In this document: positions 33,700-43,738 of the stretch, in pieces
How positions within the stretch are numbered: the first letter of the stretch is position 1
Layout of the letters: every line of letters begins with the position of its first letter
Assembly (NCBI GenBank): GCA_964035575.1
Contig: OZ037833.1
Span: 1,922,001 to 1,986,000 of the forward strand
DNA length: 64,000 nt
Reading direction: 5' to 3'
DNA from: Rhynchopus sp. YZ270_cl-10
Lineage: Eukaryota; Euglenozoa; Diplonemea; Diplonemida; Diplonemidae
Translations under genes and position numbers: made by a program
Notes under the pieces: generated by a model
Databases searched by the model: none
What the model was told of the DNA's origin: nothing
What the model saw: only the letters and a program-made list of their open reading frames with translations

Positions 33700-35019
33700 C
33701 ATTAAATGTACCCAAACTTTTTTTTTTTAGAAAGAAAGAAGTTTTGTTGATAGAATTCTAAGCCGCTTAGCCGCCTCTAACATCAAAAGAAAAGCGAAGT
33801 TGATTAGTGCAAACGCCTCTTGGGACACGGCACTGAAAAAATAGAAAGAAAAAAAGTTTGATATAATCCCAAGCCGCCTCTAACAGCTATCAAAGTTGAC
33901 TTGAAATACAAAGCCCTCTCGTGAACAGTGTACCCTGGTATGACCTGGCATGTACCGGAGGGGGGTGGACCCCCATGCAATCCTACATCCATTTCGTGGT
34001 TTACATCTGATATCAAAACGCGAAGTTGATAGTGCAAAACGCCTCTTGGGGGAACTGAAAAAGAAAGAAAAAAAGGGGTTTTTTTATCAGATGAACCTAA
34101 ACCGCTGTGTTTAGTCATGGAAAAAAAATAAATATATGCCTCTCATACACCGCATATCTCTACAAAACAAAAGAAAAAGTTGGTAAAAGGTGGGCTCAGT
34201 GCGCGATTGCGATTGTTGGCTAAAAAAACTCCCCCTCCCCCTTCTCCCACAACCACTACACACCCCCTTTATTCATCCCTTTTTTCCAATCTAAAGCGCT
34301 ACGCTACACGAAGCCCCCCTATTTTTTTATTTCTTTTTATTCTGGCACTAATCTTCTGAATAGGGGAGGGAAGTGGGGGGGGCTTTTAAAGGTAAGTTGA
34401 GAACCCCTTTCATTGACGTTAAACACATAGTTATGGTGAATCTCCTTGGTAACCACCGTGCTGTCAAGACACATTGGCGGGTCAGGAAAATGAACCATTC
34501 CAGGAGTGCTCTGCCGTGAAGGTAAAATGGTTAAGCGTGTGACCAACGTATGGGCAGATGGTCGAATCGGATGCCTCGAAAAGCCTTATTGCAAGAAGAG
34601 GAGCAACGTCGACGAAGGTGACGCGTACAGAACCTTGCGAACAAAGCATGACGAATTGCATACCAAAAAAGGAAAAGAAAAGAAAAAAGAAAAGAAAGAA
34701 ACTTGAGAGATAATGTGTCCAATACAATTCACATAACAGACGTCCTTTAAAGCAAATCTGAAGTTTGATAAAAGAAAGATTCCAAAAAAAAAATAAACAA
34801 AATCCCACGAAGGGAGAACACAATATTCCCCCTTCATCCCCTTTCCCCTACCCGACCCGTATATAAACACCAAAAAAACATAGTCGAAAGTGTCGCCACC
34901 TGGTGGTCAAAGAGGACACAAAAAAAAAAAATCGCGATGAGTTGTTGCTTTTTGTGCGTAGATATCAAAATATTGTCAAATGACAAAAATGTGTCTTGCT
35001 TTTTGCTAACAGAACAAAA
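33700..35019. other. Repeat-rich spacer
   Basis: Clustered F2, F3 and F1 copies at 33740-34120, then purine-rich tracts. No convincing gene. Confidence 0.5.
33894..34020 (-). repeat. Dispersed repeat F3, representative copy
   Basis: TTGAAATACAAAGCCCTCTC, GTGAACAGTGTACC, GGTATGACCTGGCATGTACC, GGAGGGGGGTGGACCCCC, CATTTCGTGGTTTACATC. Nearly the same as 38124-38245 and close to 16008-16112. Confidence 0.75.
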
Positions 35020-35823
35020 TTACTCTAATACTTCGGTCAAGGTGACGCGGAAGAGAAGGGTAGAGTTCTCGGGAACGCCTGGGAGGGCCTTCTCGCCGTA
35101 GCCGTGGTGTGGGGCGCAGGAGATGATCGCGGTTTCGCCAACAGCCATCTGTGTAGGGGTTTTTGTTGTAGTTTCGACAAAGTTTCGACAATCACCTCTC
35201 CGAGGACGGGTTCTGTACCAAAGTCGCCTGAAGGCTAATGAATTTCAAAGGTAAAAATGCAGTTTGTTCTGAAATCACTAGAATTTGATGCAAATCACCA
35301 CCTCCAAATACACGATCCATACCTCAGGAAGCCCTTTGTTCATCCCCTTCACGAAGCCCTTTCCAGTCTCGCATTCCTGGGGGGTGTTTATGATGATTTT
35401 TGTTATGTCTTGGAGGATGCTGTTCAGTCTAGGGTTGCCTTAATCTTCATACCTTCCCTTTACCTTCCCCAAAGCATGCGTACGGAGGGTCTGCAGTGTA
35501 GCCCTTGAAATCAATGCGGATTTTTTTCCCTTTCCCGACAGGGATAGGCGGAGCTGTGCCTGGTTCGAGAATCTGTTGTAAATTTTTTTCCGTAAAATAC
35601 TCGCTTTTGTCTTGAAATGAAGTACAAAAAAGAAGGTTTATAAGATGAACCTAAGCCTCTCTCTTTGTGCTGAGTCATATAAAATAAAGAATTGAGGGGG
35701 GGAAAGGAAGAGATATACCTTCTTGTGCCACCCTCGCTCGTTCAGCTCGCTGCGCTCAATAGGAATTTCCAGAGGAGGTTTTTCTTCCTTCGCTGCAGTC
35801 GTGGTACTGCTCCCGCAACCCAT
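35020..35823 (-). CDS. FKBP-type peptidyl-prolyl isomerase with N-myristoylation motif (five exons)
   Basis: Exons 35823-35719, 35572-35453, 35376-35323, 35234-35196 and 35148-35020; 148 residues, all phase 0. The N-terminus MGCGSSTT has Gly2 followed by Cys3, a dual myristoylation/palmitoylation signal, so membrane attachment is likely. The FKBP fold follows: ILEPGTAPPIPVGKGKKIRI, DFKGY, GFVKGMNKGLPE, then MAVGETAIISCAPHHGYGEK, LPGVPENSTLLFRVTLTEV. YGEK-PGVPENSTL-F-V-L is the hallmark C-terminal half. The segment normally carrying the FDSS strand is replaced (ACFGEGKGKECETG), and the usual active-site Trp of FKBP12 is absent, so isomerase activity or FK506 binding may be weak. Introns 1-3 have GTATx starts; intron 4 starts GTGATT. 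Intron 1 holds a sense F1 repeat. Confidence 0.85.
35636..35682 (-). repeat. F1 hairpin inside FKBP intron 1
   Basis: TTTATAAGATGAACCTAAGC, CTCTCTCTTTGTGCTGAGTC. It lies wholly between the splice sites (35718 and 35573) and in the same orientation relative to the gene as all other copies. Confidence 0.7.
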
Positions 35824-36507
35824 TATATGCGAGGTTGTAACGTTTGAACACCTGGCAAAAGGAGCAAAAGAAAGGTACTGTGTGGGGGGGTAGATATACT
35901 GAAGAAGTGGGTACTGGTATATGCCGTTTGTGTGTTTTTTTGTGTGTTCTCCTTTTTTTGGTGATGCTGTTTGTTTGAATAAAATGGGCAAATAATTCTT
36001 GTTGTGAGTAAAGAAAAGCGAAAAAAAAAGGGGGGAGACGACTGTTTTTTCGTTACGCTATTATATTTTTTCGGTACAAAAAGTAGGAAAGAAAGGGCAT
36101 TTTTTTGGAAATTCGCTTGCAACACTCTGGGTGCAAGCTGAACTTCTAAGAGTCAAAAAAAGAAAAGAAAAGAAAACAGAATAAATTGAATGCTGTAGGG
36201 AATTGCATAGGCGCTCCCTCAGGTGAAGAAGATTAAAGGGAAAAAAAAAACGAAAAAGTTCTACAAGACAAAATGGATACAGTAATACAAAAATTTGAAA
36301 GATGAATGGGCCTCCGGGCTCATACATGGTTTTATTATAAACAAAGAGGGGTTAGGGTCGAGAAACATCTTGAGAAAATGCCACAAAACCCTCTCAAATG
36401 CTTTTGTTTGGTTATAGACAACATAAAGTCGCCAAAAACCCTCTCAAATGGTACACTACATTCCCCTCGGCTATTTTTCCCCTAGCAAAACCTGCAATTT
36501 ATTTTTT
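35824..36507. other. Intergenic spacer between the FKBP and low-complexity genes
   Basis: 5' flank of the FKBP gene and 3' flank of the next. T- and A-rich with no gene; AAATAAA-like words follow the upstream gene's stop at 36508. Confidence 0.5.
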
Positions 36508-37114
36508 TCAGAACTTCTGCACGGTAATCTCTACTGGGGGGTACGACTGGTCGGGGAGCTTATCAAACCAGGCAGCGCCCATTGGGGTTGCTTCTATGCC
36601 AAGAATCTGTTTATTATTTTTTTGGTTTCTTTTCCCCTCCAAATTGTTTTGTTCCCTCGAAAAAAGCTCTACCACCTCAGGCGGTTTCTTTCACCCAAAT
36701 GGACTACCTTTATTAGAAATCTTCATACCTCTGGTGTCGCACCCCTCACGGACGACCGCAGAGAGGAAAGGTGGGGTAAATGCATGGGCTCCTGCGACTG
36801 CGGCTGCAGAGGGCCATTTGCACCTGCACCTGCACCCCCTCCACCTCGAGCACCTTGGTACGTCTGGTGCATGTGGTAGTGTGTCTGCTGCGACTGCGGC
36901 TGCTGCTGCTGCTGCCCCTGCCCCTGCGATTCCGGCACCTGATGCACTGGGGTGCGCTCTCTCGGTGGTGCTGGCGGTGGTGGAGGCGACCCTGGGTGCA
37001 CACCACGGCTGCCTTGGTTGCTTACCGTTGGGTACTGTGAGTGGGAGGGGGCCTGGTGGATCGGGGTTACCTGGTAGCTGACTGGGGACTGAGGAGAGGA
37101 GGGGGGGTATTGTG

Positions 37115-37146
<32 letters not shown>

Positions 37147-38075
37147 GCTGTCTGCATCGAATTCAAATGAAATGCTTGCATGGCGTGCGAATGTCCAGCC
37201 TGATATGCCTGCATCTGCGACTGTTGCGCCATTGAATTCTTCAACATAGCAACTTCCTCCTTTAAGTGCCGCACTTCTTCTGCCTTCTTCATATCATCGA
37301 AGGACACCTTCAAGCGGTTCAGCTGCGAATGCAGCATCGACATCCCCTCTTCATTCTCCTCTCTCTCCCTCTCCCTTTCTCTCTCCCTCTCCATGTCACG
37401 TCCAATTAACCGTTCTCTTTCCCTTTCCCTTTCCCTTTCCATCCGATCATCGTATACTACAGTATGTGAGACCGATGCAGATCGCTCTGGGCGCTTTGGT
37501 GATATCGCTCTCTCATCGTCTCTGATTGGGGTGCGTGGAGTGTGAGGCATCACCAATGATCTGCTGACGGAGTTGTAATGCACGCCGTGGTATGCGCTCC
37601 CTTCTTGGTTGAGTTGATGTGGGGGGCACCACACAGCAGCTTCTACTGGCTCGCCTTTGCGAATATAACCTGGTGCTGCGGTGCTTTTGGTGTAGGGTGT
37701 TTCCTGAGGAGGAGCTGGTGGTGGTGCAGGGGTGCGGGTTGGAGACACGGAGTAGGTGAAACGGTTTGCTGCCGCAGGGGTGTAGTTTCGTGGGTCGTTT
37801 GCGGGTGAGTCAGGACGCAGGGCAAGAGGTGATATCGCCCGCGGTGCACCTACTGCAGCTTTAGGGGATCCGACAGGTGGTGAATGCGCAGACCCCCTGC
37901 GCCGTCTCGACGCCATCGTTGTCCCGTCGCCACGTGACCGGCCCCTCCCCTCAGACCCAGTGCTGCGCTCCTTCGAAGAGGCACGTCGACGGCCCTTCTC
38001 AGTATGTGGTTGTGCGGTCGTAGATGCATGAGAGGAATGACCTGCTCGGCTCCGCCCTACAGAAGGCAGGGGCAT
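36508..38075 (-). CDS. Low-complexity protein with coiled coil and polyQ, unrecognised
   Basis: Exons 38075-36729 and 36606-36508, 481 residues; the intron of 122 nt has GAG|GTATGA and AAACAG|A in phase 0. The N-terminal half is disordered (Ser/Arg/Pro-rich with many SP/TP sites such as TPRTPIRDD). Two runs of alternating Arg/Glu (RERERERE) lead into a coiled coil of about 45 residues (MSMLHSQLNRLKVSFDDMKK ... LKEEVAMLKNSM). A polyQ tract of 11 and a Pro/Gln/Gly-rich region follow. The spliced C-terminus ILGIEATPMGAAWFDKLPDQ looks folded and conserved, which supports the intron. I chose ATG 38075 because the upstream 44 codons lie in the F3 repeat. The codons of the polyQ and RE runs are repetitive, so length polymorphism is likely. 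Confidence 0.7.
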
Positions 38076-38123
38076 TGTGTGGTGTCTTTCTGGGGTTTTT
38101 GGGGTAAATGGATGTAACAAAAA

Positions 38124-38245
38124 ATTGACTTGAAATACAACAGCCCTTTCGTGAACAGTGTACCTTTGGTGCATGACCGGGTGTACCGAGGGGGGGTGGA
38201 CACCCAACCATGCAGTTCTACCATTTCGTGGTTTACATCTGATAT
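38124..38245 (-). repeat. F3 repeat just upstream of the polyQ-protein gene
   Basis: Same blocks as 33894-34020. It begins about 50 bases 5' of the chosen ATG, so it may contribute to the 5' UTR or to the trans-splice region. Confidence 0.7.
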
Positions 38246-38786
38246 GATAAAAAAAGGGAGAGTGTGGTTTTGTTTTTTGCCCTGCTACTCACCTTGAATA
38301 CTCGAAGATCTTTATGAACACCGAGTCTGGGGGGAGGGGGGAAATGATCTTCACCACCGAAAAAAAAAACCCTGTTGAAAAGGATAATGTGCTCGTCAGA
38401 GCACGCTCTCTCTCTCTCTCTCTCTCTCTTCTTTTTCCCCTTTTCCTTGGCAAAAGCGGTGTGCCATAGACATACACACACACAATACAAAAAAAAAAAA
38501 AATCCCCAGACAAGACACCTTTATTTAAATTGTTTGTCACCCCTAATATCTGCAGTATTTTCCATTTTTTTCGTTGCCCCATGAGGCTAGACGTAACCCT
38601 CCAGACCTGAAACAAAAAGCTTTTTGGCCACCCCCTTGTGAGCCAATCTCCACCGAAGCAAGTTGTCGTTTTTTGTTTAAAAAGGGGGCATGGGGGTTTG
38701 TGTGGGGGGATGGGGGGTTAAAGTAACTTATCATATCGTATCGACACTTTGAAAAAAAATAAAGTAAAAAGAAAAACGGAGGGGGT
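38246..38786. other. Spacer with CT microsatellite
   Basis: CT repeat at about 38406-38429, CA repeat near 38473-38484, then A/G-rich DNA. No gene. Confidence 0.5.
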
Positions 38787-39473
38787 CTACTTCGACTGGG
38801 GGTGGTTGGCGACGTACTCAACGGCGTTCTCAACGGTGAGGAGCTTTTCCGCCTGTTGTGTTTTTAAGTTAAATTATTTGATTTTTTTTCCACAAAAGTA
38901 GTCAGCTTTTACAAAATTGGACGGAGATAGTGAAAATCTTACTGAACAATACAACACAGTACGGGTTTTCGCATACCTCGTTGTCAGGGATGTCCAGAAG
39001 GAACTCCTGCTCGAATGCCATCACAACCTCAACCTGGTCCAGGGAGTCAAGACCCAGGTCGTTGATGAAGTGTGCGGTGGGTGTCACCTTGTCTGCCGGC
39101 ACCTTCTGGAAGTTCTTGACCACATCGATGATACGCTTCTCGGTGTCTGCGCGGTCAAGGAAGTAAGATCTGTTGAGGGAAAGAACGGATGCAAAACATA
39201 AAAGTGCAAATGCCTCACCGTTCATCGACGCAGGTACTGATTCTCCGTGGGAAATAAAGACGAAGTTGAACTTAAACCGGAGTGATTAGTTACCTTTAAA
39301 ATGCATGGAGAAAAGAAACGGAAGCTGGAAGAAAAAGAAAGGTATCCTATTGAACCTAAGCCTCTTTGTTTCAGTCACAAAAATAATAACAACAATAAAA
39401 CCCCACAATACCTTCCAAGGTGTGCGCGCGCCAGAGGCGCAACTCTGCTTGCTGCCACGAATCCACGGAACAT
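38787..39473 (-). CDS. Mitochondrial acyl carrier protein (three exons)
   Basis: Exons 39473-39412, 39169-38977 and 38852-38787; 106 residues. Exon 1 encodes MFRGFVAASRVAPLARAHLG, an Arg/Ala-rich amphipathic mitochondrial presequence, followed by GRSYFLDRADTEKRIIDVVK. The carrier motif DLGLDSLD (Ser = phosphopantetheine site) is followed by QVEVVMAFEQEFLLDIPDNE, and the last exon gives AEKLLTVENAVEYVANHPQ. Length and motif order are those of mitochondrial type II fatty-acid-synthesis ACP, which also serves respiratory complex I and LYR proteins. Intron 1 (242 nt, GTATTG...CAACAG, splitting an AG|A Arg codon) contains one F1 and one F2 repeat, both in sense orientation. Intron 2 (124 nt) is GTATGC...CAACAG. 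CCCTTTGCAG lies 36 nt upstream of the ATG and is a good trans-splice acceptor candidate. Confidence 0.92.
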
Positions 39474-39626
39474 TTTGGGGTTTTGTTCTTCGTCCGACGT
39501 TGCTGCAAAGGGTGTATGAATTATCTACTTTGTGGTTTGGGGAGGAGAGGACACACAACACACACACAAAACGTTACCACCCCACTTTTTTCTTCGTACA
39601 ACTCTAACAGGGAAGGGGGCCTATTC

Positions 39627-41343
39627 AAAGACGAAAGGGCGAGGTGATGGGAGGGGAGGTGACCGGCTTTGGTGAGAGCGCGGCTACGGGGAGGGGGAGG
39701 GGGACTGGGTGGGGTAATGCGTTTGGGTGTATAAAGGCGAGTTTTGCGAGGTCTTGGGTGGCGCTGTGGTGCTCTGCACGGGAGAGCTTTGCGGCGTCTG
39801 CGGCCTGTTGGAGGAGTGTGTCTTGAAGATGGTAGTCCTTCACGCGGGCAGCGTGTTCAGAGGCAATCTCACGTTCTGCAGCTTGTGTTGTGGCCAAAAG
39901 GGTCTCCGCCTCAGAGAGACTCAAAGCCACCTCTGCAATGCCCTGCTTCAACGCAACGACATCCTGCGCGCCGGTCTGCTCATCAAACACCACAGTCTCA
40001 TCTAGCAACTGTGCCTGCGCCAACTGTCCCCGTGTACTCTCTGTCTCCTCAGCAATGTCTCGCAAAGCTGCCTCCAAAGTCTTCAGGTTAACCTCCAGGT
40101 CGGTAGCCAAAGCCCGCTCCTTTGCTGCGCCTGAAGCGCATCGAGCTGCGTTTGCTCGGGTATCGAGGAGAATGTTTTGTGCGAGTGTAACCGCCTTCTG
40201 TTTGTTCTCTGCCATCAAGGAAACCTCTTGATACGAAGTGGATGTCGTGTTGGCGGCAGCCTGCGACGCATTGAGTGATGCATACGCCTCCTTCTCGAGT
40301 TGGAGGACGCCGTCGAAGTCCATGTTTGCGGAGGTGAGTTGGTCTTCTGTTCGATGAACAATGCGTTGTGCTTCAAGCGAAGCGTCTGAGGATTTGCGTT
40401 CACTCTGCCTGCAACGGTCCAACTCCAGCTTTGCTTTGACACTGAGGTCTCTTTTGCGCGCGACATCCGCTTCTTGCGCTTTGAGTGCGCTTATCATTTC
40501 TTGCAGCGTGACTTCAGATTCGACCAACGCAGAGTCATGCTGTGTTACCAATGACGTTGCTGCAGCGAGCGCACGTTGCGCTTCTGCGTGGTGCACCCTT
40601 GCAGCCTCATCCTGGGAGAGCGACGCTTGGAGGTCACGTTGCAGCTTTTCCACTGCAGCCTTCTTTGCACCAGAGGACTCTGCGATGGTAGCGATCTGCC
40701 CAAGCAATGTGTTCTGCGTCTGCTGTGTCTGCGAATGTGCCACCTCCGACTCTCTAAGCTGATGAACGGAGTCTGCCATATCCGCCTCCACCTTGGCAAG
40801 ACTTGCTACTGCTTCCGCCTCTGCGAGGGCCGCAGCTTCTCCTTCTGCCGCAAAGCGTTCAGATATGACACGCTGTTCATCCGCCTGGGCACGAACGTGT
40901 TGTGTTGAAAGAAGCACCTCTGCCATCTTCGCCTCCAACGCCGCAAGCGACGTCGTGCAGCGTGCAATATCATTTGTTGCTAGACCGCTCTGCTCCACAG
41001 AGCGTGCATAGTTGAGCGTCGCCGTGCGGGCAGCCTCCTGCAGCCTCGACATCTCTTGGCTAAGCACTTCCACCGCGCTTTCGACTGCATCAGTCTCACG
41101 TTTAGCTTGCTCCAGAGCATTCGCCGACTGTTCTACCCGCACCCCCGCACCCTGTGCAGTTTGAGACTGACGCATCATGTGTTCATGTAGTACCCCAGCC
41201 TTTCCTCCCGCAGCAGCCGCCTGTGTACCAACCCCCGAAGCGATGCTTCCGACAACTGCTGCGTCCACCGAGGCAGCCACTTCTAGTCGTACCCTCGCCC
41301 GCGCTTCTGCTGCATTCCGTTGGGCGTGTATACCCTCCATCAT
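39627..41343 (-). CDS. Ala-rich long coiled-coil protein, unrecognised
   Basis: About 572 residues in one exon (stop codon at 39625-39627). Start chosen at the first of two adjacent Met codons (MMEGIHAQRNAAEARARVRL); the longer frame upstream enters Pro/Thr-rich low-complexity sequence. Residues about 60-540 are almost entirely helical heptads rich in Ala, Glu, Gln and Ser with few Pro, broken by short Gly kinks. The C-terminus is Pro-rich (PNALPHPVPLPLPV). No head domain, Walker motif or hinge is visible, so it is not an SMC. A structural or cytoskeletal role is likely; no family recognised. Confidence 0.7.
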
Positions 41344-41479
41344 GTTTTCTAATATGGTTCTGAGTGAATGATGTGAACAGGATGGGGAGTCGGGTGGTAT
41401 TATAGCAGGGGATGTGTAGGATGTTTTGAAGAGAAAAAAGAGGGAAAAAGGGGGGAGATTTTGATATTTTTTGAATATC

Positions 41480-42526
41480 ACGACAGGAGTGGGGGTGGGA
41501 GTGGGAGGAGGAGCAGTGGTCGCGCTAATTATGGGAAAAAATGGGGGAAAAATGGATTTCGGGTACGGAAAAACGTTCCTTGAAAAGGTTAGCTGGGGAG
41601 GCCCGGAAACCCCGTTTTGTGGCATTTCCGGGCCAATCCCGGCTTGTGGTGGGGTATATACGGAAAAATGGACAAAATTTTAGTGACTTAAATTTTCGCA
41701 AAATATGAACCCATACCCGTAAACAAGGGTCATTTTCAGGAAAATTCGGAAAATTCCGAGATTTGGAAGCAATTTTTCTCCTGAAAATCAGTGGGTTTTC
41801 AGCCCCAAAACATACCGCGATTGGAATTTCCGGAATCCGTCCGCGCTGTGGTGGGGTCACTTTGCCGAAATGGCCAATTTTTTGGTTTTGGTCAAAATCC
41901 ATGTGGGTAAAGAGGGCCAATGTAAATCCCACAACCAGATTTTCTCTCCCTGATCCTGACGTCTTGCAACATGAAAATGCGCGAAAACACCGGCATTTGC
42001 ATTTCCGGAATTCGTCCGTTCTGTGGTGGGGTCAATTTGCCGAAATGGACAAGTTCTTGGTTTTGGTCAAAACCCGTCAGTGTAAGGTAAAGGGGGCAAG
42101 TGTTTGCCTGTAGAAACTGGAAGGGAACAGGCAGCGCCGCAGGCGCACGGTAACCAACTTTTTTTTTTTTTTTCCTTTTCTTTTTTCTCCTCTTTCTTTT
42201 GACTTTCCGAGCCAATTGCGTTCCACGGCGGGGTCACATGTATATGCAAGTCCACTATGTGGTGGTCTTACTCAACAATATTAGAACTTCTGGTTTCTTA
42301 ATGAAATCCCCGTACTGCAAAAAAAAAACGTTCCTACCAAAACCCCCAAAAATCCCGGGATGAGGGATGGACTTTAGCGCGAGCTCTGAGGAGGAGGGGG
42401 GGGGGTTTTTTTTTTGTGTGAAATCTAATTTATTTGAGATCTAATACGACAAAAAAAAAAAGAATCTATAATTTTGATGTTTTGGTACATCATTTTAACA
42501 ATGGTTTTTTTTGGTAATATTTATTT
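41480..42526. other. Intergenic region filled by F5/F6 repeats
   Basis: Three F5 copies (GTGGTGGGGT at about 41646, 41848 and 42019) with the phrase GGAATCCGTCC or GGAATTCGTCC on their left and GCCGAAATGG on their right, and one F6 copy (42125-42260). No gene. Confidence 0.65.
42000..42110 (+). repeat. Dispersed repeat F5, representative copy
   Basis: Core: TTTCCGGAATTCGTCC, GTTCTGTGGTGGGGTCAATT, TGCCGAAATGGACAAGTTC, TTGGTTTTGGTCAAAAC. Plus-oriented copies: near 9105, 23283, 23543, 24010, 24428, 32562, 41646, 41848, 42019, 52938, 54503, 54676. Minus-oriented copies: near 3249, 3460, 3629, 3814. The most abundant long repeat of the window. Confidence 0.85.
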
Positions 42527-43327
42527 TTACCTGTAGAGACCAGGAGTTTGCAGCTCTACGGTGGCGCCGTTGCATTTTGTGAGCATTTTTCCGCTGCCGT
42601 CGAGTTTGCAATAAAGGTCGTCTACACGACGGCGGCTGACGTTGCCGAACCAGCGACCCCACTCTGTGCACACGGAGTTGTTGACGATTTCGTTCATGCA
42701 GTTGTTGATGAGGAAGAACATGTTGGAGTGCGTGCCGTAGTGGCCCCAGTCGCTTGCGTCTGCGCAGAGGATGTCGTATAGACGCCGTGCATCGCCTCTG
42801 TGGAAGCCAATGCGCGTTTTGAAATCGCCCGCATTGTTGATGTACGACGACTCGACGGCGCAGCGGATGCAGCGCTTCACCACCGCCTTCTCAAGCTCGT
42901 CGAAGGGCATGAGCTTGCGTGTCTGCTTCTGTCGTGGCGGTGGGAGGCCTTCTTGAAAGCTTGCGTCGTGGTGCTCGTAGAGCTTCTGGTAGCGGTTGTT
43001 CTGCATGTCTGGCGGGGGTGGTCCGAAGGCGGGTGGGGGTATGGTGGGGTAGTTCATGTGGGGTGTGGCCTGCTGGTTCTGCTGTTTGTTGAGTTCGAGC
43101 ATGACTTCGTTGCGGAAGCGGCGCTCGGCATAGCCGACGTCGCGTTTGCTCAGCTTGAACTCACCTTCGCGGTCGACCTCACTCTTGTGCCGTGCCATAC
43201 GCATCAGACAACGATCACGGTCATTCAGATTCGCATCCGAATCCTGCAAAACTCGAAACCCCAACCCCGCCCCATACGTCCCGCTAGACCGTACACTAGC
43301 AGCAGGGGAGGTCGGGCGTGAGTACAT
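42527..43327 (-). CDS. Conserved-looking globular protein, unrecognised
   Basis: 266 residues, one exon, start at MYSRPTSPAA. The N-terminal 130 residues are polar with a Pro-rich stretch (IPPPAFGPPPPDMQ). The C-terminal 130 residues look like a compact domain: MPFDELEKAVVKRCIRCAVE, SSYINNAGDFKTRIGFHRGD, ARRLYDILCADASDWGHYGT, then NMFFLINNCMNEIVN and WGRWFGNVSRRRVDDLYCKL. Several Cys are present but no zinc-finger spacing. I cannot name the family. A longer frame upstream to 43474 is an artefact, because it reads through a snoRNA-like unit. The stop follows TACAGGTAAAA; an intron there is possible but does not match the GTATG type. Confidence 0.7.
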   Translation of the reverse strand: MYSRPTSPAASVRSSGTYGAGLGFRVLQDSDANLNDRDRCLMRMARHKSEVDREGEFKLSKRDVGYAERRFRNEVMLELNKQQNQQATPHMNYPTIPPPAFGPPPPDMQNNRYQKLYEHHDASFQEGLPPPRQKQTRKLMPFDELEKAVVKRCIRCAVESSYINNAGDFKTRIGFHRGDARRLYDILCADASDWGHYGTHSNMFFLINNCMNEIVNNSVCTEWGRWFGNVSRRRVDDLYCKLDGSGKMLTKCNGATVELQTPGLYR

Positions 43328-43404
43328 TGTGTAAAGGGGAGGGGCTGTGTGGGGGGGAGGGGTGGTGTGGGTGTGGGGGTTTGGGTGAAGTGAAGTGTGG
43401 GTTG

Positions 43405-43474
43405 TCAGCATTGTCGTTAACTTCGTTATAGACTTCAGATTGCGGTGTTGACAATTATTATGTGGATTCATCAT
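43405..43474 (-). ncRNA. Box C/D snoRNA-like unit 1 (type A)
   Basis: Read on the minus strand: box C ATGATGA at the 5' end, a guide-like stretch TTGTCAACACCGCAAT directly before an internal CTGA (box D'), a C'-like TAACGAAG, and CTGA (box D) at the 3' end; 70 nt. It lies between two protein genes on the same strand, as snoRNA genes do in euglenozoan polycistrons. Confidence 0.75.
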
Positions 43475-43498
43475 TTTGGGGGGAGGGAAAGAAGAATA

Positions 43499-43548
43499 GA
43501 TTCATATACTTTCAGTTCACAGAATTGAAAGTATTTGAGAGGGTCAAC
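43499..43548 (-). repeat. F4 hairpin repeat between snoRNA-like units
   Basis: TATACTTTCAGTTC-ACA-GAATTGAAAGTATT then TGAGAGGGTCAAC; nearly identical to about 10940-10990. Confidence 0.65.
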
Positions 43549-43637
43549 ACAGGCACCCTTTCTTCTGAAAGAAGAGAAATGAGTGTTGGTTGATAATTTG
43601 ATTTATGTGATTATTTTGTGGCTGGGGGAGAGGTTTG

Positions 43638-43707
43638 TCAGCATTGTCGTTAACTTCGTTATGGACTTCAGATTGCGGTGTTGACAATTATTATGTGGAT
43701 TCATCAT
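43638..43707 (-). ncRNA. Box C/D snoRNA-like unit 2 (type A)
   Basis: 70 nt; differs from unit 1 by one base (GTCCATAACG versus GTCTATAACG). Boxes C (ATGATGA), D' and D (CTGA) are intact. Confidence 0.75.
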
Positions 43708-43738
43708 TTTTTTCGGGGGGGGGGGTGTCGTTGTGATA

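Noticed and set aside
36723-37240. Plus-strand frames rich in Leu or Ala opposite the polyQ gene
   Set aside because: Shadow frames of the CAG/CTG repeats of the minus-strand gene.
38076-38207. 44-codon N-terminal extension of the polyQ protein
   Set aside because: Lies in dispersed repeat F3; the same peptide style arises at the other F3 copies.
39170-39225. Alternative ACP start MNGEAFALLCFASVLSLN
   Set aside because: It is intron sequence ending CTCAACAG, partly made of an F2 repeat; the exon at 39412-39473 supplies a proper mitochondrial presequence.
43328-43474. N-terminal extension of the 42527-43327 gene beginning MMNPHNNCQHRNLK
   Set aside because: This peptide is the translation of a snoRNA-like unit, and the same peptide appears at the other units; start placed at 43327.
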